Source of the DNA: Oceanospirillum maris DSM 6286
GTDB lineage: Bacteria; Pseudomonadota; Gammaproteobacteria; Pseudomonadales; Halomonadaceae
NCBI RefSeq assembly: GCF_000422865.1
Contig: NZ_AUGW01000021.1
Location: 1 to 62,001 of the forward strand
Direction: 5' to 3'
DNA length: 62,001 nucleotides
Shown: piece by piece, positions 37,401 to 44,675 of the stretch
Position numbering within the stretch: position 1 is the stretch's first letter
Layout of the letters: each line of letters begins with the position of its first letter
Translations under genes and position numbers: made by a program
Notes under the pieces: model-generated
Database searches by the model: none
Told to the model about the DNA's origin: nothing
The model's input: only the letters and a program-made list of their open reading frames with translations

Positions 37401-38168
37401 ATGTCTCGCGGTATTAATAAAGTGATCTTGGTCGGCAATTTAGGCCAAGACCCAGAAGTTCGTTATCTGCCTAATGGCGGCGCAGTGGCTAATATTACGC
37501 TAGCGACGAGCGAAAGCTGGATGGACAAGAACAGTGGTCAGCGCCAAGAAAAAACAGAATGGCATCGGGTTGTCTTCTTCGGAAAGCTCGCGGACATCGT
37601 GAGCCAGTATGTTAAGAAAGGCTCTAAGCTGTATGTTGAAGGTAAGCTGCAAACCCGCAAATGGCAGGATCAAAGCGGTAATGATCGCTATACGACTGAA
37701 GTGGTTGTGGATAGCTTTAACGGTCAAATGCAGATGTTGGATGGTCGCGGTGGTGATAACGCTAACATGGGTGGCGGTTCGAACATGGGTGGCGGTAATC
37801 AAGGAGGCTACGGTAATAATCCAGTAGCGCAGCCGAATAATTTCCAACAGCAAGCCCCTCAGCAAGCGGCAAACCCGTATCAGCAGCCTGATTACGCTCA
37901 ATCTGCGCCGCAGGCATCTCAGCAGCCGGCCCCTCAACAACAGGCCCCTCAACAACAGATGCCTCAGCAATCAGCTCCTCAGCAACAACCGCAGTATCAA
38001 GCCGCGCCACAGCAACCGTCTCAACAACAACCATCTCAGCAACAGACTCCACAACATCAAGCAGCGCCTCAACAGGCTGCGGCTCCTCAAGGCGGTACTG
38101 CCTTTGGTTCTCCTGCCAGTGCTCCAGCGCAAAGCTTTGATGACTTTGATGATGATATTCCGTTCTAG
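37401..38168 (+). CDS. ssb: Single-stranded DNA-binding protein
   Basis: SSB (255 residues) coats single-stranded DNA in replication and repair. The OB fold covers about residues 1-112 ([37 protein letters not shown]). A long linker, about 120-243, is Gly/Asn-rich then strongly Gln/Pro-rich with repeated PQQ units. The acidic partner-binding tip DFDDDIPF ends the protein. The linker is longer than in E. coli SSB (178 residues in total). TTGGAG precedes the start. Tandem repeats follow the stop codon. Confidence 0.97.
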   Translation: MSRGINKVILVGNLGQDPEVRYLPNGGAVANITLATSESWMDKNSGQRQEKTEWHRVVFFGKLADIVSQYVKKGSKLYVEGKLQTRKWQDQSGNDRYTTEVVVDSFNGQMQMLDGRGGDNANMGGGSNMGGGNQGGYGNNPVAQPNNFQQQAPQQAANPYQQPDYAQSAPQASQQPAPQQQAPQQQMPQQSAPQQQPQYQAAPQQPSQQQPSQQQTPQHQAAPQQAAAPQGGTAFGSPASAPAQSFDDFDDDIPF

Positions 38169-38177
38169 TCCATATTG

Positions 38178-38231
38178 CTGTTCTGGCCAAAACAACTGTT
38201 CTGGCCAACAGTACTGTACTGGTTAACAGTA
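38178..38231 (+). repeat. Three tandem 18-bp repeats with LexA-like palindromes
   Basis: The units begin at 38178, 38196 and 38214. The second is CTGTTCTGGCCAACAGTA and the third CTGTACTGGTTAACAGTA; the first is a degenerate copy. Units two and three contain the CTGT-N8-ACAG outline of a LexA site, though the centres are not AT-rich. They begin nine bases after the ssb stop. Confidence 0.75.
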
Positions 38232-38334
38232 TCGCACTGGAATAGAGCAACGTGAAATGGTTCAGCGCCAGTCGGTTCTGCCGTGCTAGCGGTGTATTTT
38301 GATGGCGACCAGGGTATTACTGCTAGGGTGAATT

Positions 38335-39270
38335 ATGCATATCTTTCTAACAGAAGATCGATCCAATTTAGCGAAGAGCCTGCTAGAGCATGCAGGGCAG
38401 ATTCGAGGAATTCATTGTACGGCCTATCAAGGCGATGCCAGTGATTCGGTTGAATTGCAGCGTCAATTAACAGAGGCAACACCTGATTTTGTGGTTAATA
38501 GCCTAGAGTTTGATGACCTTGCACAAATTGACGCATCCCCAGATCGAGCTTGGCAGTTAAATGCTATTTTTCCTGACCATCTGGCTCATATCTGTCTGGA
38601 TCAAAGTGTTGCTTTAATCCATATCTCTTCCGATGAAGTGATAGGCGAAGCCCGAAATAGCGCCTTTAATGAGAAAGATACGGTACACCCGATTAACACT
38701 TACGGTGAAACCAAATGGCAGGGTGAAGAAGCCGTTCGACAGCTGCTAAAGCGCCATGTCATCTTACGTTTAGGCCGTTTGTTTGATAGCTCTGAAGGTG
38801 GATGGCTAAGGCATTTGCTGGACCAAGCCAGCCAGCCGCAAGAGCTTCAAGAGGCTGCGGATATTACCTTGTCACCGACAGCGGTATCTGATGCGGGACG
38901 AGTGGTACTTGCCATGATCCAGCAACTTGATACTGGCGCTGAATGCTGGGGGACTTACCATTACGCCGGTGTAGAGCCTATTTCACGGGCTCAGTTTGCT
39001 GAACAGGTGATAGAGCTGGCCCAAGAGCGTGGCATTCTTGAGGGTATGGAAGAGGTTCGCGGTGTTTCTGCTGCGGTGCTCGGCTTGGCCGGTAAGCAGG
39101 CCTTGCACCGTGAGATGAATTGCCAAAGAATTATGGATCATTATGGCATTAAGCAACGTAGCTGGCGCCCTGCCTTAGTTGAGGCTATTGAGCGTATTGC
39201 CGATCAAAATGAAGCTCAAGAGCAAGCGGAAAAAGCTGCTCAAGTAGAAAAAGAGGAACCAACCGCATGA
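38335..39270 (+). CDS. RmlD-like NAD(P)-dependent reductase / epimerase-family protein
   Basis: The 311-residue protein belongs to the extended short-chain dehydrogenase family and is closest in layout to dTDP-4-dehydrorhamnose reductase. HISSDEVIGE and the catalytic YGETK (Tyr-x3-Lys) are present, followed by LRLGRLFDSSEGGWL. The N-terminal nucleotide-binding loop reads MHIFLTEDRSNLAKSLL and lacks the usual GxxGxxG glycines. The C-terminus ends in a charged EAQEQAEKAAQVEKEEP tail. It overlaps the acyltransferase gene by four bases. No other sugar nucleotide genes are nearby, so a cell-wall sugar role is not supported by context. Confidence 0.7.
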   Translation: MHIFLTEDRSNLAKSLLEHAGQIRGIHCTAYQGDASDSVELQRQLTEATPDFVVNSLEFDDLAQIDASPDRAWQLNAIFPDHLAHICLDQSVALIHISSDEVIGEARNSAFNEKDTVHPINTYGETKWQGEEAVRQLLKRHVILRLGRLFDSSEGGWLRHLLDQASQPQELQEAADITLSPTAVSDAGRVVLAMIQQLDTGAECWGTYHYAGVEPISRAQFAEQVIELAQERGILEGMEEVRGVSAAVLGLAGKQALHREMNCQRIMDHYGIKQRSWRPALVEAIERIADQNEAQEQAEKAAQVEKEEPTA

Positions 39271-40043
39271 TTACAGCCCTACGCAGTATTATTTTTTATC
39301 TGGGCTATCTCGTCGTTTTACTCTTAACGAGCTGTGTTTTTGTGCCAATTGGCTTTCTTTTGCCATACAAGGCACGAGCTTGGTTGATTACTCGCTTTAA
39401 CTGGTTTGTTTTGATTTGGTTACGCTTAACCTGTGGTATTCGTACGGAAGTGGAGGGTATAGAAAACCTTCCTAAAAATCAGACAATGGTGATTTTAAGT
39501 AACCATCAGTCCGAATGGGAAACGATCTATCTACAGCTTGTAGCTCAACCGATGAGTACCGTACTTAAGCGTGAATTGCTGAAAATTCCGTTCTTCGGCT
39601 GGGGACTTGCAGCGTTAAAGCCGATTGCTGTTGATCGTGCAAAGCCCGCTGCGGCGATGAAGCAAGTATTAAGACAAGGTAAAGAGCGGTTAGAGGAAGG
39701 CTTATCTGTTCTGGTTTTTCCTGAGGGAACGCGCACCGAGCCAGGTTCTAGGGGCAGTCATAAAAAAGGCGGAGCGATGTTAGCGGCTAATGCTGGCGTG
39801 CCTATTTTACCTGTAGCCCATAATGGCGGTGAGCATTGGACTTCCCGTGCGCTGCAAAAGAAATCAGGGACGATCAAGGTTGTCTTTGGGCCTTTGATTC
39901 AGACCGAAGGTCGCCATGCTAATGAGATTCATGCGGAAGTAACCGCATGGCTAGAGTCTCAAGTTGACCGCATTTCTGAGTTACCTGCACCTACATCTCA
40001 TGATGTTGATGCATCAACGACTAACGACTCAAAAGCGTCTTAA
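39267..40043 (+). CDS. 1-acyl-sn-glycerol-3-phosphate acyltransferase (PlsC family)
   Basis: The 258-residue protein is predicted to add the second acyl chain in phosphatidic acid synthesis at the inner membrane. An N-terminal hydrophobic segment (about 5-35) is followed by the acyltransferase motifs SNHQSEWE (a H-x4-E form of the usual H-x4-D), PIAVDR, FPEGTRTEPGSRG and the downstream block VPILPVAHNGG. The start lies in an ATGA overlap with the preceding reductase gene. A hairpin terminator overlaps its stop codon. Other acyl donors or acceptors are possible in this family. Confidence 0.85.
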   Translation: MITALRSIIFYLGYLVVLLLTSCVFVPIGFLLPYKARAWLITRFNWFVLIWLRLTCGIRTEVEGIENLPKNQTMVILSNHQSEWETIYLQLVAQPMSTVLKRELLKIPFFGWGLAALKPIAVDRAKPAAAMKQVLRQGKERLEEGLSVLVFPEGTRTEPGSRGSHKKGGAMLAANAGVPILPVAHNGGEHWTSRALQKKSGTIKVVFGPLIQTEGRHANEIHAEVTAWLESQVDRISELPAPTSHDVDASTTNDSKAS

Positions 40044-40059
40044 GAATAAGACGCTTTTG
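40030..40059. terminator. Bidirectional terminator between plsC-like gene and metF
   Basis: The perfect 13-bp stem CAAAAGCGTCTTA / TAAGACGCTTTTG has an AGAA loop. The 5' arm contains the TAA stop of the upstream gene. A/T runs at both bases suit termination in both directions. Confidence 0.75.
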
Positions 40060-40098
40060 GAGGTAAGAGGCTATCGTTCTTTTTATAGCCCTAAATTC

Positions 40099-40914
40099 TT
40101 ACAAATAGCACGGTTCGGTTCGGTCTGATTCATGCTGTAGAAGTGTAGGCTTGGTGCGCCACCGGCGATCAGCTGCTCGCACATTTGTAATCACCTCTTC
40201 ACCAAACTTGCGAATGCTGGCGCTATCATCACCATAAGATTCAAGCTGCTTACGGATCCAGCGTGGAATTTCTGCACCGCAGGCATCACTAAAGCGAGCT
40301 AGGCTGCTGTAGTTTGTGATCGGCATAATACCCGGAATAATGGGGATCTCGATGCCCAGTTTTTGGCAACGTTCAACATAATAGAAGTAGCTGTCGGCGT
40401 TAAAGAAATACTGAGTAATAGCACTGTTAGCACCCGCATCTACTTTCTTTTTAAAGTTCAGCAAGTCAGCCTCAAAGTTAGCCGCCTGTGGATGGGTCTC
40501 AGGATACGCAGCAACTTCTAGATGGAAGTGATCGCCGGTCTCCTTACGAATAAACTCCACAAGTTCGTTGGCGTAGCGCAACTCGCCAGGAGAGCCCATA
40601 CCTGAAGGTAAGTCACCACGCAGAGCAACGATACGGTCTATCCCATTCTCTATATAGAAATTCAGTAGATCACGCAGACTCTCGGTGCTGCTGCCAACAC
40701 AGGACAGGTGCGGCGCGGTGTTGATACCAGCTTCGCGCATCTCCTGTACGGTTTTGATGGTACGTTCTTGAGTAGAACCTCCTGCCCCGTATGTGACGGA
40801 GAAAAATGCAGGGTTCATTGCCGCCAGTTCGTCCCGAACAACACGCAATTTCTCCTGACCTTGCGGGGTTTTAGGGGGGAAGAATTCAAAACTGATATCG
40901 ATAGGCTGGCTCAT
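40099..40914 (-). CDS. metF: 5,10-methylenetetrahydrofolate reductase, C-terminus frameshifted
   Basis: MetF reduces methylenetetrahydrofolate to methyltetrahydrofolate for methionine synthesis. SFEFFPPKTPQGQEKL, SVTYGAGGSTQERT, HLSCVG, VALRGDLP and TQYFFNADSYFYYVERC all fit the FAD-dependent barrel. After EEVITNV (about residue 240) the frame turns into RAADRRWRTKPTLLQHE, unlike any MetF. Reading another minus-strand frame from about 40180 gives CEQLIAGGAPSLHFYSMNQ and then TEPNRAICKNLGL, with a stop at 40083-40085, which is the expected family ending. So one or two bases are lost or gained near 40178-40184. This is either a sequence error or a real mutation that would remove the last barrel strand and helix. 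Confidence 0.9.
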   Translation of the reverse strand: MSQPIDISFEFFPPKTPQGQEKLRVVRDELAAMNPAFFSVTYGAGGSTQERTIKTVQEMREAGINTAPHLSCVGSSTESLRDLLNFYIENGIDRIVALRGDLPSGMGSPGELRYANELVEFIRKETGDHFHLEVAAYPETHPQAANFEADLLNFKKKVDAGANSAITQYFFNADSYFYYVERCQKLGIEIPIIPGIMPITNYSSLARFSDACGAEIPRWIRKQLESYGDDSASIRKFGEEVITNVRAADRRWRTKPTLLQHESDRTEPCYL

Positions 40915-41006
40915 GGCTATATTCCAAAAAAGTTTTACTGTGACGTTTCTTATTACTTTTTACAGGGTTTATAGCAGAGGGGCTAGTGAAAATTTTTTCT
41001 ATCTTT

Positions 41007-41021
41007 ATGAGTAAAACTCAT
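41007..41021. repeat. 15-bp palindrome upstream of metF
   Basis: ATGAGT-AAA-ACTCAT lies about 93 bases before the metF start in the 256-bp metF-ahcY gap. It could be an operator or a small hairpin in the metF leader. It does not match the MetJ or MetR consensus. Confidence 0.4.
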
Positions 41022-41071
41022 AGAAAAGCAAGAATGCTCAAATTGGCTTGTTGTAAACCTGTTTGGCAGGC

Positions 41072-41102
41072 AAAAAAACAGCCCGACAAAACTGCCGAGC
41101 TG
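41072..41102 (-). terminator. Terminator of ahcY
   Basis: On the minus strand, CAGCTCG pairs with CGGGCTG (one G-T pair) around a ten-base loop and runs into seven Ts. Confidence 0.8.
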
Positions 41103-41170
41103 TGGGTGCTAATCAGGCTATGGCCGTGATTGGTATTTCAGACCGTGAGTGATTAGTACTTTTATTGCTT

Positions 41171-42565
41171 TTAGTACTTGTAGCTTTCTGGTTTGAACGG
41201 GCCTTCGACAGGTACGCCGATATAATCCGCTTGTTCTGTGGACAGTTGAGTAATCACACCGCAGAAGCCTTCAACCATATAACGAGCAACTTCTTCGTCC
41301 AGCTGCTTAGGCAGAACTTCAACGGTGATGTTTGCCGCTTTTTCTTCTGCAGGCAGACTAGCAAAACCGGCTTTGTAAAGGTGGATCTGAGCCAGTACTT
41401 GGTTAGCAAAAGAGCCATCCATAATGCGTGACGGGTGACCAGTGGCGTTACCTAGGTTAACCAGACGGCCTTCAGATAGCAGAATCAGATAATCATCGCT
41501 GTCTAAGTTGATGTCGCTACCTGGTTTTGCATCGCGGAAGACACGGTGTACTTGAGGTTTAACTTCATCCCAAGCCCAGTTTTCACGCATAAATGCGGTA
41601 TCGATCTCGTTATCAAAGTGACCGATGTTACATACCACCGCGCCTTTTTTCAGGGCTTTTAGCATGTTGGCATTACAAACATTGTAGTTACCGGTGGTGG
41701 TAACGATCAAGTCTGTTTTCTGTAGCAGAGGTGCATTGATAGACGCATCTGTACCGTCGAACTGGCCGTTGATAAACGGAGAAACCACTTCGAAACCGTC
41801 CATGCAAGCCTGCATAGCGCAGATAGGATCAACTTCAGTCACGGATACGATCATGCCTTCCTGACGCAGAGACGCGGCAGAACCTTTACCAACATCGCCA
41901 TAGCCAACAACCAAGGCTTTCTTGCCTGATAGTAGGTGATCGGTACCACGCTTGATAGCATCGTTCAAAGAGTGGCGACAGCCATACTTGTTGTCGTTTT
42001 TCGACTTAGTAACAGCATCGTTAACGTTGATTGCAGGTACTTTTAGGGTACCTTTGTTCATCATTTCGATCAGACGGTGTACACCTGTGGTGGTTTCTTC
42101 AGAAACACCGTGGATGTTATCCAGCATCGCTGGATATTTCTCATGGATCAGAGCGGTAAGATCACCACCATCATCCAGTAGGATGTTGGCATCCCAAGGG
42201 CTACCATCTTTGTTGATGGTTTGTTCCAGACACCAAACGTACTCGTCTTCAGTCTCACCTTTCCATGCGAATACAGGAATCTCTTGTGCGGCGATAGCAG
42301 AGGCCGCGTGATCCTGAGTTGAGAAGATGTTGCACGAAGACCAGCGAACTTCAGCACCCAGCGCGACCAGTGTTTCGATCAGAACCGCAGTCTGAATGGT
42401 CATGTGAATACAGCCGATAATTTTAGCGCCGGCAAGCGGTTGCTCTGCACGGTACTTTTCACGGATCGTCATTAGTGCAGGCATTTCAGATTCTGCAATA
42501 CGGATCTCGTTACGGCCATAGTCAGCAAGAGTAATATCAGCGACTTTATAGTCAGTGAAGCTCAT
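41171..42565 (-). CDS. ahcY: Adenosylhomocysteinase
   Basis: The enzyme hydrolyses S-adenosylhomocysteine to adenosine and homocysteine with bound NAD, and so removes the inhibitor left after methylation. The 464-residue product has [21 protein letters not shown] at the start, the NAD-binding [23 protein letters not shown], and the C-terminal FKPESYKY. The start was set to ATG 42565, which has GGAG upstream; the open frame extends 12 codons further without a good site. An SAH riboswitch lies directly upstream, between metK and this gene. Confidence 0.98.
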   Translation of the reverse strand: MSFTDYKVADITLADYGRNEIRIAESEMPALMTIREKYRAEQPLAGAKIIGCIHMTIQTAVLIETLVALGAEVRWSSCNIFSTQDHAASAIAAQEIPVFAWKGETEDEYVWCLEQTINKDGSPWDANILLDDGGDLTALIHEKYPAMLDNIHGVSEETTTGVHRLIEMMNKGTLKVPAINVNDAVTKSKNDNKYGCRHSLNDAIKRGTDHLLSGKKALVVGYGDVGKGSAASLRQEGMIVSVTEVDPICAMQACMDGFEVVSPFINGQFDGTDASINAPLLQKTDLIVTTTGNYNVCNANMLKALKKGAVVCNIGHFDNEIDTAFMRENWAWDEVKPQVHRVFRDAKPGSDINLDSDDYLILLSEGRLVNLGNATGHPSRIMDGSFANQVLAQIHLYKAGFASLPAEEKAANITVEVLPKQLDEEVARYMVEGFCGVITQLSTEQADYIGVPVEGPFKPESYKY

Positions 42566-42585
42566 AGGTTTCTCCATTCGGATGA

Positions 42586-42660
42586 ATGGGCGCCCTTGCA
42601 ATTAAGTTGGCACGAGACTGAGCGTAGCGGAGGAAGCTCCGTTGCAGCGCCCCTCAGTGT
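42586..42660 (-). promoter_or_regulatory. S-adenosylhomocysteine (SAH) riboswitch of ahcY
   Basis: On the minus strand the element shows the SAH riboswitch layout. P1 pairs ACTGAG (42658-42653) with CTCAGT (42622-42617). P2 is CGGAG-CTTC-CTCCG (42641-42628). GGGCGC (42652-42647) can form a pseudoknot with GCGCCC (42593-42588) just before the ahcY ribosome binding site. The conserved GGGCGCTGCAACGG string is present. High SAH should turn ahcY on. Confidence 0.88.
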
Positions 42661-42745
42661 CGTGTGAAATGCTCTAATGAGATAGAGCCATCTGTTTAAG
42701 CTGGTGGAATCCACTGACTCAAACAGACCAAAAATCAGATACAGC

Positions 42746-42769
42746 AAAGCAGGAGCAAGCTCCTGCTTT
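42746..42769. repeat. Perfect inverted repeat in the metK-ahcY gap
   Basis: AAAGCAGGAGC / GCTCCTGCTTT with a two-base centre. On the minus strand it lies downstream of metK and upstream of the riboswitch. A second stem, AGTCTT-AA-AAGACT, is at 42781-42794. There is no T tract directly after either, so these are structured spacer RNA or a weak metK terminator. Confidence 0.5.
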
Positions 42770-42842
42770 GGGGTGCGCCCAGTCTTAAAAGACTTGAGCA
42801 CAAAGGCAAGCTGCTTTAAGCATCTGCCTTCAAGCGTCGGTC

Positions 42843-44033
42843 TTACAGGCCCGCAGCGGCTTTCAGGTCATCGGCTTTATCGGTTTTTTCCCACGGGAAG
42901 GCGGTAAAGGTGTCATTACCCACCGTCATCTCAAATGGGTTACGACCAAAGTGACCGTATGCGGCGGTTAGACGATACATAGGATGCAGTAGATCTAACA
43001 TGCGAGTAATCGCAAAGGGGCGTAGGTCAAAGTGCTCACGAACCAGCTTAATAATCGCTTCGTCAGAAATCTCGCCCGTGCCAAAGGTGTTGATAGAAAC
43101 CGATGTTGGCTCGGCAACACCAATTGCGTAAGACACCTGAATCTCACAACGATCCGCCAAACCCGCTGCCACGATATTTTTCGCCACATAACGGCCAGCA
43201 TAAGCGGCAGAACGGTCAACTTTGGAAGGATCTTTACCTGAGAATGCCCCGCCACCGTGACGAGCCATACCACCGTAAGTATCGACAATAATCTTACGAC
43301 CGGTTAGACCACAGTCACCCACAGGGCCGCCGATAACAAAGTTGCCGGTTGGGTTAATATGGAATTTAGTGTCTTTAGTCAGCAATTCAGCAGGAAGCTC
43401 CTGCTTGATGATCAGCTCCATAACCGCTTCACGCAGATCTTTCTGGCTTACTTCAGGGTTATGCTGAGTAGACAGAACAATCGCATCAATCGCAGATACT
43501 TTACCGTTTTCATAGCGACAAGTGACCTGAGATTTTGCATCAGGGCGCAACCAAGGCAGTTGACCGTTTTTACGGGCTTCGGCTTGGCGCTCAACTAAGC
43601 GGTGTGCAAAAGTGATTGGTGCAGGCATCAATACATCAGTTTCGTTTGATGCATAACCGAACATCAGACCCTGGTCGCCAGCGCCTTGGTCTTCAGCCTT
43701 TTGACGATCGACACCCTGTGCGATATCCACAGACTGCTTACCAATCAGATTAATGATGCCGCAAGTGCTGCCATCAAAGCCTACATCAGAAGAGGTGTAG
43801 CCAATGTCGTTAATAACGCCACGAACTAAATCTTCTAGGTCGATCCAAGCGGATGTAGAAATTTCACCAGAAACAATGGCAACACCAGTTTTCACCATGG
43901 TTTCACAGGCAACACGGGCGTATTTATCTTCAGCCAAAATCGCATCTAACACGGCATCAGAGATCTGGTCAGCAATTTTATCTGGATGGCCTTCAGAAAC
44001 AGATTCAGACGTAAATAAAGAGTATTCGCTCAT
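42843..44033 (-). CDS. metK: S-adenosylmethionine synthetase
   Basis: MetK (396 residues) makes S-adenosylmethionine from methionine and ATP. It has [20 protein letters not shown] near the N-terminus, [38 protein letters not shown] and [19 protein letters not shown], all signature segments. The ribosome binding site region AAAGGAGTT... is read through CAAAGGAG on the opposite strand only, so on the minus strand the spacing signal is weak (TAATAAGAGAATC). A stem-loop lies in its leader. The gene begins the metK-ahcY-metF series. Confidence 0.98.
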   Translation of the reverse strand: MSEYSLFTSESVSEGHPDKIADQISDAVLDAILAEDKYARVACETMVKTGVAIVSGEISTSAWIDLEDLVRGVINDIGYTSSDVGFDGSTCGIINLIGKQSVDIAQGVDRQKAEDQGAGDQGLMFGYASNETDVLMPAPITFAHRLVERQAEARKNGQLPWLRPDAKSQVTCRYENGKVSAIDAIVLSTQHNPEVSQKDLREAVMELIIKQELPAELLTKDTKFHINPTGNFVIGGPVGDCGLTGRKIIVDTYGGMARHGGGAFSGKDPSKVDRSAAYAGRYVAKNIVAAGLADRCEIQVSYAIGVAEPTSVSINTFGTGEISDEAIIKLVREHFDLRPFAITRMLDLLHPMYRLTAAYGHFGRNPFEMTVGNDTFTAFPWEKTDKADDLKAAAGL

Positions 44034-44106
44034 GATTCTCTTATTACCCTCAAAGGAGTTAAAAATAAGGAATTAGCCAAGCCTCAGAGAAGACCTGACC
44101 TCCTGT

Positions 44107-44135
44107 AACAGATCGGCGGAGACCGCCCACCTGTT
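44107..44135 (-). promoter_or_regulatory. Compound stem-loop in the metK leader
   Basis: On the minus strand AACAG-GTG-GGCGG-TCT-CCGCC-GAT-CTGTT forms a 5+5 bp stem with a symmetric internal loop. It starts about 100 bases before the metK ATG. It matches no riboswitch class I can name. Confidence 0.4.
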
Positions 44136-44333
44136 GGTTTTTCGACCGACTGGATTGATTAACTTTAGGGGCTAAAAACCAGCCAAATCGAGCGTAAGAC
44201 CTAAGAAGCCCATTTTTCAATACAAAAAATGAGTAAAACACAAAAATGAAAACCTTTAATTTAAACGGACTAAAAAAGGCAAATTTTTGCGACTCCGTTG
44301 GACGCGCTTAAGTTTGAGTACACAATTGTAGCA

Positions 44334-44359
44334 ACTGTATTCACTTTATATACAGTGAA
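44334..44359. promoter_or_regulatory. Inverted repeats, possible operator between metK and tkt
   Basis: Two overlapping inverted repeats are visible: ACTGTAT-N9-ATACAGT (44334-44356) and TTCACT-N8-AGTGAA (44340-44359). They overlap a possible -10 box. This is inference from symmetry only. Confidence 0.35.
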
Positions 44360-44675
44360 ATTTATTAAAATGTACCTGCGGCGAATTCATTATTACGTAA
44401 CAAGGGGGTAACTGGATGCCTTAACTGATTAAATCGTCAACCTTGCAGATAAATAACGGCAAAGGTTTGAAGCCTGACGCCAGATCAGCGACAATAAGCG
44501 CCTATTTTCCGGTGGTTTGCTTCGATTGTGTGTCTATCTGGGTAGGTCTGCTTTTCAGATACTGTTCTGTTTATCGGTTCAGATATCCCAGACTTAGCCA
44601 GATGGCCGTATAAATGTTGCAAGTCATGAAACCTATATTTTGTGGCCAAGCCACACACCTTGGAGTCTGGAAAGC

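Larger units (their letters stand above)
44034..44675. other. Long divergent intergenic region between metK and tkt
   Basis: These 642 bases hold no convincing gene. They contain a compound stem-loop in the metK leader (44107-44135), an AT-rich segment with an inverted repeat (44334-44359), and a potentially folded tkt leader (44537-44592). A possible plus-strand promoter is TTGAGT (44314-44319), 16 bases, TGTATT (44336-44341). A 60-codon minus-strand frame at 44059-44241 lacks family resemblance and is left out. Confidence 0.6.

Noticed and set aside
37850..38080. Gln/Pro-rich repeats in ssb, considered as a microsatellite or CRISPR-like array
   Set aside because: Codons vary between units and the frame is open throughout, so this is a disordered protein linker and not a DNA repeat array.
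37762..38250. Minus-strand 162-codon frame rich in Val, Ala and Glu opposite ssb
   Set aside because: It is a shadow of the CAG/CAA-rich SSB linker read backwards; the low-complexity composition comes from the ssb codons.
44107..44135. metK leader stem as a SAM riboswitch of a known class
   Set aside because: The conserved cores of the SAM riboswitch classes I know are not visible, so it is listed only as an unassigned stem.
44059..44241. 60-codon minus-strand frame upstream of metK
   Set aside because: No ribosome binding site or recognisable protein features; the region is better explained as the metK leader with its stem-loop.
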